Source: an uncultured Bacilli bacterium (lineage in GTDB: Bacteria; Bacillota_I; Bacilli_A; RF39; UBA660). From it: a stretch of 64,000 bases of DNA. Under the pieces are notes generated by a model that had not been told where the DNA came from, did no database searches, and saw nothing but the letters and a program-made list of their open reading frames with translations. Below, in pieces: positions 50,691 through 58,646 of this stretch (positions are counted from its first letter, which is position 1; the number at the start of each line of letters is the position of its first letter). The stretch spans positions 91,218 to 155,217 of the forward strand of contig CAJTZW010000001.1 in assembly GCA_910584305.1 (NCBI GenBank), written 5' to 3'. Made by a program: the position numbers and the translations under genes.

Positions 50691-50717
50691 AAAAACGAGG
50701 ATTTCTCGCTTTTTTAG
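50688..50717. terminator. Bidirectional terminator
   Basis: Stem AAAAAxCGAG/CTCGxTTTTT with one mismatch and a GATTT loop, between converging genes. Confidence 0.75.
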
Positions 50718-51151
50718 ATACAATCAACAAAAGTATCGTTTAGACATCTAAGACTACATACACAATTTAAATTCATTGTGAAGAATGAATTTGTTGCTAC
50801 ATATGGAATAGTAGCAGATGTTGCTGTATCTGGATTGTCTGCCAATACTCTAAATGTTGCACAGCATCCATCGATTTTTTCAATTCTAAATACATTAGAA
50901 CATACAACGCCTTCGTCTCCACAAGTTACATTTTCTCTAGTTGTAGGCATACTCCATGGAGTTCCATTTCCTGAACAAGTATATAACATGATTGGACGTG
51001 TATTGAAAGCGAAGCTAGTTGCTGTATTTCCTAAAAATCCTCTGTCACAAGTTTCTAGGCAACTATCATTACAAACTGCGTTTTGTTGAAGGATACATAT
51101 TACTGTTAATATTTCAGAGATACATTTGCAATCATTATTATTGTTACACAT
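50714..51151 (-). CDS. CotY/CotZ-type spore coat protein
   Basis: 145 residues on the minus strand from ATG 51151, with AAGGGGTGG upstream. At least 13 Cys. Pattern by pattern it follows the CotY/CotZ/ExsY family: CISEILTVICILQ, NTRPIMLYTCSGNGTPW, VFRIEKIDGCCATFRVLAD, TNSFFTMNLNCVCSLRCLND. These proteins cross-link into the outer coat crust or exosporium of spores. Cys and length are well kept, so the organism probably makes spores. Confidence 0.85.
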   Translation of the reverse strand: MCNNNNDCKCISEILTVICILQQNAVCNDSCLETCDRGFLGNTATSFAFNTRPIMLYTCSGNGTPWSMPTTRENVTCGDEGVVCSNVFRIEKIDGCCATFRVLADNPDTATSATIPYVATNSFFTMNLNCVCSLRCLNDTFVDCI

Positions 51152-51299
51152 ATAATCCACCCCTTCTTTTATATTCACTATAACATATTCGTTTTTCCTA
51201 GGATGGTGTGAACAAATTACCTAAATATGTGTAGATTTTTAAATTATTTGATTGTAAATTGCTTTATTTCGTTATAATATAAATATAGAGGTGAGCTTT

Positions 51300-52541
51300 A
51301 TGCGTGCGGTGGTTTTATCTGGTGGTGGCTCTAAGGGCGCTTATGAAATTGGTGTGTGGAAGGCTCTTAGAAAACTTAATATCTCGTATGATATTGTCAC
51401 AGGAACTTCTGTTGGTGCTTTAAATGCAGCATTTATGACACAGAAGGATTATTTAAAAGCGATGTTATTATGGTTTAATTTAGATTCTTCCATGGTATAT
51501 GATTCTACTGTGAATATTCAGTCCAACAAGGATTTTGTTAAGCATGCTAAAAAAATCCTATTGGATGGCGGAATGGGTGTTCAAAATTTAGAAAAGACAG
51601 TGAATAAATATATAAATATTAAAAAAATTTATAAATCTCCTATTGATTTAGGCATCATTACTGTGAAGTATCCTTTTCTTCAGCCAGTAGAACTTACAAA
51701 AAAAGAGATTCCACCTAATAAATTTACAGATTATTTAATCGCTTCTGCTTCTTGTTTCCCAGCATTTCCAAAAAAGAAGATTGATGATAATCAATATGTG
51801 GATGGTGGACTCTATGATAATTTGCCAATTAATTTAGCTATATCTATGGGGGCTACAGAGGTAATTGCTGTTGATTTGAATGCAGTAGGAATTAAACGTC
51901 GTGTAAAGAATAAGAATATTCCAATTCAGGTTATTTCTCCAAAGTCTAGTACAGGTTCTTTTTTGGTTTTTGATAAGATGTCTGCTAGGAAGGCAATTCG
52001 TCTTGGATATAATGACACTATGAAAGCTTATCATAGGTTAGAGGGAAACGTATTTACATTTAAGAAGGGAGTTTTACAGGCAAATTATGATAAGTATAAA
52101 GATGCTTATATTGAATTTTTTCATTCACTCTTAAATTCTCAAACGAAGAGTTTTGTTTCTAAGGTCATTCATTTGTCTATTTATAATAGAACGTTTCGGG
52201 AAATTGGAAATGACAAATTTTTTAAGAGATTCAATGAAATTGTTGAGAGAGTAGGGACTATTTTTAATGTTGATGAATCTGTAATTTATTCCATGGATAA
52301 ATATCATAATGTTTTGTTTGAACGATTAGATGATTTCTCTAAACAGTCTTTTGCGGAGATTCATTCTAAACGCCATAGCTCTAAAATTAAACGTTTGTTT
52401 CATGATGATTTAATGATTGCCTATTTGTATCATTATTTGTTAGAAAGTTTTAATATTAAGGATATTTCTAATTTCATTTTGATTTTTCCAAATGCCTTTT
52501 TGTCTGCTCTTTATTTGTATGTTATTAAGGAAAGTAGATGA
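51300..52541 (+). CDS. Patatin-like phospholipase
   Basis: 413 residues from ATG 51300 with AGAGGTGA upstream. VLSGGGSKGAYEIGVW (oxyanion loop), GTSVGALNAAFM with the nucleophile Ser, and YVDGGLYDNLPINLAI with the catalytic Asp make the catalytic domain (about 1-200). The C-terminal 200 residues are helical without a named domain. Probably hydrolyses acyl lipids. Confidence 0.9.
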   Translation: MRAVVLSGGGSKGAYEIGVWKALRKLNISYDIVTGTSVGALNAAFMTQKDYLKAMLLWFNLDSSMVYDSTVNIQSNKDFVKHAKKILLDGGMGVQNLEKTVNKYINIKKIYKSPIDLGIITVKYPFLQPVELTKKEIPPNKFTDYLIASASCFPAFPKKKIDDNQYVDGGLYDNLPINLAISMGATEVIAVDLNAVGIKRRVKNKNIPIQVISPKSSTGSFLVFDKMSARKAIRLGYNDTMKAYHRLEGNVFTFKKGVLQANYDKYKDAYIEFFHSLLNSQTKSFVSKVIHLSIYNRTFREIGNDKFFKRFNEIVERVGTIFNVDESVIYSMDKYHNVLFERLDDFSKQSFAEIHSKRHSSKIKRLFHDDLMIAYLYHYLLESFNIKDISNFILIFPNAFLSALYLYVIKESR

Positions 52542-52547
52542 TTTGCT

Positions 52548-53798
52548 ATGAGGAAGTATATCAATGTATTTATAAGTTTATCTATTTTATTTATTCTATG
52601 TCGATTGTTATTCAATTTTTTTTATAAAGGTAAAGCAGTGAATTATACTATTCAAACTGACGGAAATCTATTTGAAGTCAATGAGTGGTATGTGAGAAAA
52701 CAATCCAATCAACTGAATCACTATTATTTTGAAGTTACTTTAGAGGGTGATACTTTTAGCTTTCTTATAGGGGATGTTTTTAGAAAGAAAAGTTATATTA
52801 TAGAGAATATCTATTCCTTTCAAAACGATCAATATAGCTGTATATTACCTGTTTTCTCTAATAGGAAAATAGAAACAGATATTTTGTGTTATGAAGATTC
52901 GATGCTATATCATTATAGAGATTTAAAAGGTCAAAGCCTTGAATTAGATTCTTTTGCGGATTCTATGGAAGTCTATGGATATCAAGTAAACTTTTCTGTT
53001 GCCTCTACCTTGACAAGAAATGGGATGCAGATTCAAAATGGTAATCTCGTTTCATCCCATATATTAGTTGTTCCTTCTTACAAAGGACTTTATGTCATTG
53101 ATTCTAAAAATAAGAATATTATTACTACTTTGAATTTATTTAATCAAGATGTTTATACACAATCCATTCAAGGGTTGATATCTAAGTATTATGTAGTTGC
53201 AGATTATAATGAGTCTTATACTTTTCATAAGTTTATATTGATTGATGTAGAGAGTGGTAAACGTTTTTCTATTACTAGTAATCCAGCAATTTCTATGGAT
53301 TCTTATATACAGGGAGCTATAGGAAATTTTATGTATATCATTGATCGAAGTAATCGAAGACAATATAAGATAGATGTATCTAATAAGGCAATTTCTATTA
53401 GTGGAAATACGAATATGGGAATACAGTATTATCAGAATGGAGAGTATGAAGCCCGAAGTATTTATGATGCTTTAAATCAAGATTTATATATGTATCCTTA
53501 TAGATTGGAGTCAGATGTATATGACTTTGTGGATTTATATAATGGAATTTATTATTCCTATTTAAAAGTAGATAATGGGTATGATGTGTATGTGTCATTT
53601 GCAGAAAATCCTTCTTTGTACTCTTTTGGATTTCATCTTACTTCTATAGATAGAGTACAGTATGTTGATGATTATGTGTATTATATAGAGAATGATACTT
53701 TATCTTATTATCATCCAAAATATGGGGTTATAGATATTGCTACCTATTCTGAATTCTTTTATAATCAAAATTTGGATTTTTGGATATATAGAAAATGA
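52548..53798 (+). CDS. Membrane-anchored extracytoplasmic protein, unknown
   Basis: 416 residues. One N-terminal anchor (5-27). The rest is rich in Tyr, Ser and Asp with repeated short strands (NGNLVSSHILVVPSYKGLYV, FMYIIDRSNRRQYKIDVSNK, VQYVDDYVYYIENDTLSYYH), suggesting a beta-propeller-like fold. Six nt after the patatin gene, so co-transcribed. Function unknown. Confidence 0.7.
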   Translation: MRKYINVFISLSILFILCRLLFNFFYKGKAVNYTIQTDGNLFEVNEWYVRKQSNQLNHYYFEVTLEGDTFSFLIGDVFRKKSYIIENIYSFQNDQYSCILPVFSNRKIETDILCYEDSMLYHYRDLKGQSLELDSFADSMEVYGYQVNFSVASTLTRNGMQIQNGNLVSSHILVVPSYKGLYVIDSKNKNIITTLNLFNQDVYTQSIQGLISKYYVVADYNESYTFHKFILIDVESGKRFSITSNPAISMDSYIQGAIGNFMYIIDRSNRRQYKIDVSNKAISISGNTNMGIQYYQNGEYEARSIYDALNQDLYMYPYRLESDVYDFVDLYNGIYYSYLKVDNGYDVYVSFAENPSLYSFGFHLTSIDRVQYVDDYVYYIENDTLSYYHPKYGVIDIATYSEFFYNQNLDFWIYRK

Positions 53799-53818
53799 GA
53801 ACTTTTGGGTTCTTTTTT
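53797..53818 (+). terminator. Terminator
   Basis: Stem AGAAC/GTTCT, loop of T and G, six T. Confidence 0.75.
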
Positions 53819-53844
53819 CATATAGTATATTGAGGTGGTAATGC

Positions 53845-54294
53845 GTGTATCAAATATATAAAGTTGAATCGTCAGATACATTAGAGAAGATTGCTCATAA
53901 GTTTGGAACGAGTATAGAAAAACTTCGTGAAATTAATGGATTGGGAGATATTTATGCAGGTGGCTATATTTTAGTACCAAACCAGATGATGAAACATGAT
54001 TCGGATTTGTATATGACTTATATTGTTCAAAAAGGGGATAATGCATATGCGATTGCAAGACAATATGGGGTACCTTATGAAACTTTACTTCGAATTAATG
54101 GATTGGATGAAAATGATTACATTTATCCAAATCAGCAATTATTGATTCCAAGAAATAGTAATGAGGTTTATGTGACAAAAGATACTGATACAATTCAATC
54201 ATTATATAATGCTTATAAAAATAATTGGGATTCTTTTTTATCTCAAAATCAAACAATCTATGTTGTCCCTGATCAAATGGTTACTTATAAATAA
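53845..54294 (+). CDS. Two-LysM protein, SafA-like
   Basis: 149 residues from GTG 53845; an ATG at 53841 is out of frame and stops at once. LysM repeats at 2-48 (YKVESSDTLEKIAHKFGTSI) and 56-105 (YIVQKGDNAYAIARQYGVPY), then a third weaker segment. No signal peptide, so it may act in the mother cell, like the coat protein SafA, or be exported another way. Confidence 0.75.
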   Translation: MYQIYKVESSDTLEKIAHKFGTSIEKLREINGLGDIYAGGYILVPNQMMKHDSDLYMTYIVQKGDNAYAIARQYGVPYETLLRINGLDENDYIYPNQQLLIPRNSNEVYVTKDTDTIQSLYNAYKNNWDSFLSQNQTIYVVPDQMVTYK

Positions 54295-54320
54295 AAAGGT
54301 TTTGGAAAAATCTTTTTTTT
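54294..54320 (+). terminator. Terminator after LysM gene
   Basis: AAAGGTTTT/AAAATCTTT stem with one G-T pair, GGA loop, T run. Confidence 0.7.
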
Positions 54321-54365
54321 TAGTGATTTCTAGTATATAATGTTAAGAGGATATGGAGGTAGATT

Positions 54366-54776
54366 ATGAAACGTTTTGCAATTATATTAAGTTGTGTGAT
54401 AATGATTTTTGTATCAGGATGTGGGAATAAGCTTACTACTTATGATGAAATTGATTATAGTGAATATTCACAATTAATTGAAGATGAACAGGACTTTATT
54501 CTTTATATGGGGTCTGCGACTTGTAGTCATTGTTTAAACTTTAAACCTACATTAGAACAGATTATTACAAATTATCAATTACATATTAAATATATTGATG
54601 TTTCCACATTAACTGAGAAAGAATATGCTGTTTTACAGAATAAGACAAAGTTGCAGGGGACTCCTACAGTTGTTTTTGTAAAGGACGGAATTGTGCAGAC
54701 AAGTCCTAAAATTCAAGGAGAAATGACATATACTGCTGCATTAGAAAAATTCAAGGAAAGTGGATATATAAAATAG
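54366..54776 (+). CDS. Thioredoxin-like lipoprotein
   Basis: 136 residues. Lipobox VSGC (lipid-bearing Cys19), then a thioredoxin fold with active site CSHC (YMGSATCSHCLNF) and the cis-Pro in GTPTVVFV. Faces outside the membrane. Could reduce or form disulfides. The ATPase gene at 54786 begins 9 nt later. Confidence 0.85.
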   Translation: MKRFAIILSCVIMIFVSGCGNKLTTYDEIDYSEYSQLIEDEQDFILYMGSATCSHCLNFKPTLEQIITNYQLHIKYIDVSTLTEKEYAVLQNKTKLQGTPTVVFVKDGIVQTSPKIQGEMTYTAALEKFKESGYIK

Positions 54777-54785
54777 GTGATGGCT

Positions 54786-55772
54786 ATGGATGATAAAATT
54801 GAAACATTAGAGATGGATGATTCGATTACTCGATTTATTGATTTATATGGTGAAGATTTAACAAAAAAGGTATATGTTACTAATCCAGCAATTGCACGTG
54901 AAGAAGAGATTAAACGTTTGATTATTGTATTGCTTACGCCCGAAAAATCTGGATTATTGATTGGAAAGCCTGGGATTGGAAAAACAGCAATTGTAGAGGG
55001 ACTTGCTTATCTTATTCAAAAGGGAGATGTTCCTAATGTATTACAAGGATATCGAATTATTAAAATTGCTTCAACTTCTCTTACAGGAAATTTCCTAGTA
55101 AATGGCCGTGAAGAATTAGCGATTCAGGTACTGGTTAATGAGTTAAAGCAGATGGAAAAAGTAATTGTCTTTATTGATGAAATTCATACTTTAATTGGTG
55201 GTAGGGAAGATGGGCCAATGGATTTAGCCAATATTCTGAAACCTGCATTAGACCGTGGGGAAGTAAAAGTAATTGGTGCTACTACAACTATTGAATATGA
55301 TACATATATTATACGTGATCGAGCTTTTTTACGCCGATTTGAAAAAATTGATGTATTAGAACCGAGTGCAGAAACTACGGTTAAAATATTGATGGGTTCA
55401 CTGCCAAAGATTGAGAAACAGACAGGGATTCGTTTTAAGTATAATTCGTATGTATCTGAGATGCTAATTGGATCTATTGTAGATGCAACTTCTGAGTTTA
55501 AAAGGGTATATGGTCTTTCTGCTATGTATCCTGATATTGCTTTTTCTGTGTTAACGGCTTCTTTTTCTCATGCTTTATTTGCGAATAAAGAACAGGTAGA
55601 TATTTTAGATGTATACGAAGCGATTAAAACAAGTAAAAGGATTTACCCAGATAGTATAGTGAAAGAACTTGCTTTATTCCGTGAAAAGTTTGAACAGTTT
55701 TGTGAAGAGGAGGGAGTAGTTCTTCCAGTTGTTACGATTGATCAAATTCAAAATAGCAATGATATTTATTAA
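54786..55772 (+). CDS. AAA+ ATPase like the first ClpB/ClpC module alone
   Basis: 328 residues from ATG 54786, set by AGGTG 6 nt upstream; ATG 54780 is possible. REEEIKRLIIVL, Walker A GKPGIGKTAIVEGLAYLIQK, Walker B VIVFIDEIHTLIGG, DLANILKPALDRGEVKVIGA and arginine finger RAFLRRFEK all match D1 of ClpA/B/C. The usual N domain, middle domain and second AAA module are absent, so it is not a complete unfoldase. The pore loop LTGNFLVNG differs from the usual AGxKYRGEFE. Role unknown. Confidence 0.85.
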   Translation: MDDKIETLEMDDSITRFIDLYGEDLTKKVYVTNPAIAREEEIKRLIIVLLTPEKSGLLIGKPGIGKTAIVEGLAYLIQKGDVPNVLQGYRIIKIASTSLTGNFLVNGREELAIQVLVNELKQMEKVIVFIDEIHTLIGGREDGPMDLANILKPALDRGEVKVIGATTTIEYDTYIIRDRAFLRRFEKIDVLEPSAETTVKILMGSLPKIEKQTGIRFKYNSYVSEMLIGSIVDATSEFKRVYGLSAMYPDIAFSVLTASFSHALFANKEQVDILDVYEAIKTSKRIYPDSIVKELALFREKFEQFCEEEGVVLPVVTIDQIQNSNDIY

Positions 55773-55811
55773 ATTTATGGTACAATAAAAGTAAGATGGG
55801 ATGGTGATATT

Positions 55812-56324
55812 ATGAAATCGATTTCGATATTTGGTTATATAAAAGTAGTAATCTTATTTGTCATTACAGTTTTCGTTGTCTTTGTTTTGTCAAATTATTA
55901 TCGACAGAAGATTCAGTATGACAGGCAAAGTCAAGATGCTATGGGGTTTCTTTTCAATGTTAAGTATGATGAGTTATCTAATTTTCTGGTAGAAAAACAT
56001 GATACTCTCATTTATATGTCACCTAGTTCTGATGCTACATTAGACTCCTTTGAGGAGGAATTAAAACAATATATTTTAGAACTAGAACTAGAGAAAGAAT
56101 TTGCATATTTAGATAGTAGCAATTTTTCAAGTGATATGTATGAAGAATTTGTAGATAAGTTTTTCGCCTCTGACATATTGAAAGAGAAGGCTTGTCCAAA
56201 TAGTAGCGCTAGTTTTTTGGCTGTGGAAAATCGTAAGGTGATTGATGTGTTATGCATTAATTCTGGTGATGCTACTATGAATGTGGTAGAACCATTTGTG
56301 AATATGCACGTGGTGGTTCAATGA
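55812..56324 (+). CDS. Membrane-anchored protein, thioredoxin-like without CxxC
   Basis: 170 residues. One N-terminal membrane segment (9-26), then TLIYMSPSSDATLDSFEEEL, which looks like the beginning of a thioredoxin fold in which the CxxC is replaced by SSDA. Two Cys near the end (KACPNS and VLCINS) may pair. Overlaps trmL by 4 nt. Confidence 0.6.
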   Translation: MKSISIFGYIKVVILFVITVFVVFVLSNYYRQKIQYDRQSQDAMGFLFNVKYDELSNFLVEKHDTLIYMSPSSDATLDSFEEELKQYILELELEKEFAYLDSSNFSSDMYEEFVDKFFASDILKEKACPNSSASFLAVENRKVIDVLCINSGDATMNVVEPFVNMHVVVQ

Positions 56325-56827
56325 TTCACGTTGTTCTTTATGAACCAGAAATTCCTGGTAATACTGGAAATATTATGAGGACTTGTGCTGGAACTGGGGT
56401 TAAATTACATTTAATTAAGCCACTAGGTTTTTCTTTAGAGGATAAATATATAAAACGCTCTGCAGTCAATTATTTAGAATACTGTGATTATACTGTGTAT
56501 GAAAATTATGATGATTTTTTAAGCAAGAATAAAGGTGTATTTTATTATCTGACACGGTATGGTAGAAAACCACACACATCTCCCGATTTTCGTAATGTGA
56601 ATGAAGATATTTATTTGGTATTTGGCAAGGAGAGTACAGGTATTCCAAAGAATATTTTGAAGAATGATTTGACTCATTGCCTTCGCATTCCAATGAATAA
56701 TCATATTCGTGCACTTAATTTATCAAACTCTGTTGCTGTTGTAGTGTTTGAGGTTTTAAGGCAACAGAATTATCCTGGTTTGTTATTCGAAGAGCCATTT
56801 AAGGGGGCAGATTATTTAGAAAAATAA
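56321..56827 (+). CDS. trmL: tRNA (cytidine/uridine-34-2'-O)-methyltransferase
   Basis: 168 residues. IHVVLYEPEIPGNTGNIMRT, LIKPLGFSLEDKYIKRSAVN, LVFGKESTGIPKNIL and RIPMNNHIRALNLSNSVAVV are the SPOUT family motifs of TrmL, with the knot that binds SAM. Methylates the wobble base of tRNA-Leu. Confidence 0.94.
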   Translation: MIHVVLYEPEIPGNTGNIMRTCAGTGVKLHLIKPLGFSLEDKYIKRSAVNYLEYCDYTVYENYDDFLSKNKGVFYYLTRYGRKPHTSPDFRNVNEDIYLVFGKESTGIPKNILKNDLTHCLRIPMNNHIRALNLSNSVAVVVFEVLRQQNYPGLLFEEPFKGADYLEK

Positions 56828-56884
56828 TATTGTATTATTTGTAAATTAATGGTATGATATAAAAGTAAGATAGGAGGATTCATA

Positions 56885-57502
56885 ATGGTAAATTTTACTA
56901 TTGCTGATTATATTTGGTATATTGTTGGAGGCTTAGCACTATTATTTATATTGATTGGATTTATTGCGGATAAGGCGGGACTTGCAAAAAGGGCTTTTAG
57001 TAGGGAAAATCAGCTTGTGAAGGTAAAAGAAGATTCTGTTAAAAATCCTGTTTCTACAAATGAAGTAAAGTCTCCTGACATGAATGAGGAGAAGCAAGAT
57101 CTTGCTACAGTTTCAGACCCTGTATCTGAAGAGAAGTCAAATGAGTTGTTAGAAAATTCATACGAAGAGAGTAATGATTCTGCAGAAGAAAAAACTACCT
57201 CTACTACTAATGTTTCTAATCAAAATACATTATATTTAAATGAAACAGAGGTTCCTAGTGATGAATCTATGAATGATTTAGAAAAAGCATATTTAGAAGC
57301 AGAGGAATCTACTGAGGAGGCTGTGGATAATGAGACAAAAGATTTGAGTGAAATCAGTTCATCGATTGCTTCGGAGGATGCTGAAAGTGAATGGGGAATA
57401 TCTCCTAATGATATTGAGGATTCTAAGAACCATGATGATATAGAACTACCTAATTTAGAAGATTTGAATGCAGATACAGATGAGGATGTTTGGAAATTTT
57501 AA
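56885..57502 (+). CDS. Membrane-anchored acidic disordered protein
   Basis: 205 residues. One N-terminal membrane helix (9-28), a short basic stretch, then about 160 residues rich in Glu, Ser, Asp and Asn without motif. Such a layout suits a tethered flexible linker. AGGAGG upstream. No family recognised. Confidence 0.65.
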   Translation: MVNFTIADYIWYIVGGLALLFILIGFIADKAGLAKRAFSRENQLVKVKEDSVKNPVSTNEVKSPDMNEEKQDLATVSDPVSEEKSNELLENSYEESNDSAEEKTTSTTNVSNQNTLYLNETEVPSDESMNDLEKAYLEAEESTEEAVDNETKDLSEISSSIASEDAESEWGISPNDIEDSKNHDDIELPNLEDLNADTDEDVWKF

Positions 57503-57602
57503 CATCTTTTTTTGTATAATAGAAAAGTCATACTCAAATTTTTGAAAAACGATTGACACAAACATTATATGAAAGAATTAGTATAAAGAACAAATAAAAA
57601 AT

Positions 57603-57743
57603 AAGAAAAAGAATAAGTACGGTAGCGACTATCGGAGTTTAGGTCTGTGGAGCAGGTAGGAAACAAAGGCGAAGAAGTAGAAATGTTTAGGTATGAACCT
57701 AAATGACTCAAAATTTATTTTGAATTTTGTTCTGAACTTTTTT
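57603..57743 (+). ncRNA. Unidentified structured RNA upstream of cdaA
   Basis: About 140 nt without an ORF but with clear pairing: hairpin CGGTAG-CGA-CTATCG (57620-57634); TTTAGGT at 57638 and again at 57686, either of which can pair with ACCTAAA at 57697, so two mutually exclusive folds; the outer one is extended by GAGT with ACTC (57706-57709). An unpaired purine-rich segment lies between. A T run ends it, and cdaA has its own promoter downstream. TTGACA at 57553 may be part of its promoter, but no well-spaced -10 is visible. It could be a small RNA or a riboswitch-like leader. I do not recognise the class; it does not read as the ydaO c-di-AMP riboswitch. Confidence 0.45.
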
Positions 57744-57751
57744 GAAATTAG

Positions 57752-57780
57752 TTTAAATTATAGCTTGTATGTGTTATAAT
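57752..57780 (+). promoter_or_regulatory. Promoter of cdaA-cdaR
   Basis: TTTAAA at 57752-57757, 17 nt, TATAAT at 57775-57780; GGAGG precedes the ATG at 57813. Confidence 0.75.
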
Positions 57781-57812
57781 CTTAATTATGAATAAATGGA
57801 GGTAGACATAAT

Positions 57813-58646
57813 ATGACTTTTGATAATATAACGGTATTATTTACAAAATTAATTGATGTATTGCTTGTATGGTATGCACTTTATTTTATATTAAGGAATC
57901 TAAGAAAAAATGTTAAAATGGTTCTTTTGTTTAAGGGGATCTTAATTATTGTTTTTGTTAAAATAATCAGTGATTTTTTCGATTTAGTTACGATAGGGTA
58001 TTTGCTTGATTATGTACTTACATGGGGACCTCTGGCTTTGATTGTGATTTTTCAACCAGAAATTCGAAATGTGCTTGAGCATTTAGGAAGAAGTCAATTG
58101 TTGGGGCGACACAAGGTACTTACTGTGGATGAACGAGAAAAATTGGTTTATGAGATTACAGGGGCGATGGAATATTTAAAGAAATCTCGTATTGGAGCTT
58201 TAATGGTAATTGAACGTGATAATAGTTTGGGTGAGTACATAGAAAAGTCTAAAAAAATATATGCAGATATTTCTTCTGATTTATTAATTTCAATTTTCTT
58301 CCCAAACAATCCATTACATGATGGTGGAGTTATTATACAGGGAGATAAAATTACGAGTGCTGGAGCAGTATTCCCAACAAGTGATAATTTAAAGATTAGT
58401 AAGCGTTTGGGAACTCGCCATAGGGCAGCACTTGGTATTTCGGAGACTGGGGATTGTATTGCACTAATAGTGTCAGAAGAGACAGGACGACTTTCTATTG
58501 CAATGAATGGAGAATTAAATTACAATTTGACATTAGATGAGGTAAAACTTATTTTACTAGAGGAGTTGCGCCCCAAGAAATCCATGTTATTAGAAGAAGA
58601 TGAAGAAGAGGAGGAAGTATTAGATGAAAATTCTGAAATCGATTAG
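57813..58646 (+). CDS. cdaA: Diadenylate cyclase CdaA
   Basis: 277 residues. Three N-terminal membrane helices, then the DAC domain: PLHDGGVIIQGDKI (DGA-type motif, here DGG, near 169) and GTRHRAALGISE (RHR). Makes c-di-AMP from two ATP, the messenger controlling potassium and turgor. ALIVIFQPEIRNVLEHLGR is also conserved. An acidic C-terminal tail overlaps cdaR by 23 nt. Confidence 0.95.
   Translation: MTFDNITVLFTKLIDVLLVWYALYFILRNLRKNVKMVLLFKGILIIVFVKIISDFFDLVTIGYLLDYVLTWGPLALIVIFQPEIRNVLEHLGRSQLLGRHKVLTVDEREKLVYEITGAMEYLKKSRIGALMVIERDNSLGEYIEKSKKIYADISSDLLISIFFPNNPLHDGGVIIQGDKITSAGAVFPTSDNLKISKRLGTRHRAALGISETGDCIALIVSEETGRLSIAMNGELNYNLTLDEVKLILLEELRPKKSMLLEEDEEEEEVLDENSEID

Noticed and set aside
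50778..51089. Plus-strand ORF of 103 codons
   Set aside because: It is the reverse of the CotY/CotZ-type gene, whose Cys pattern and motifs are convincing.
57603..57743. ydaO-type c-di-AMP riboswitch, SRP RNA or RNase P RNA
   Set aside because: Position next to cdaA suggested ydaO, but the conserved segments I know for each of these classes are not there in order. Left as unidentified.
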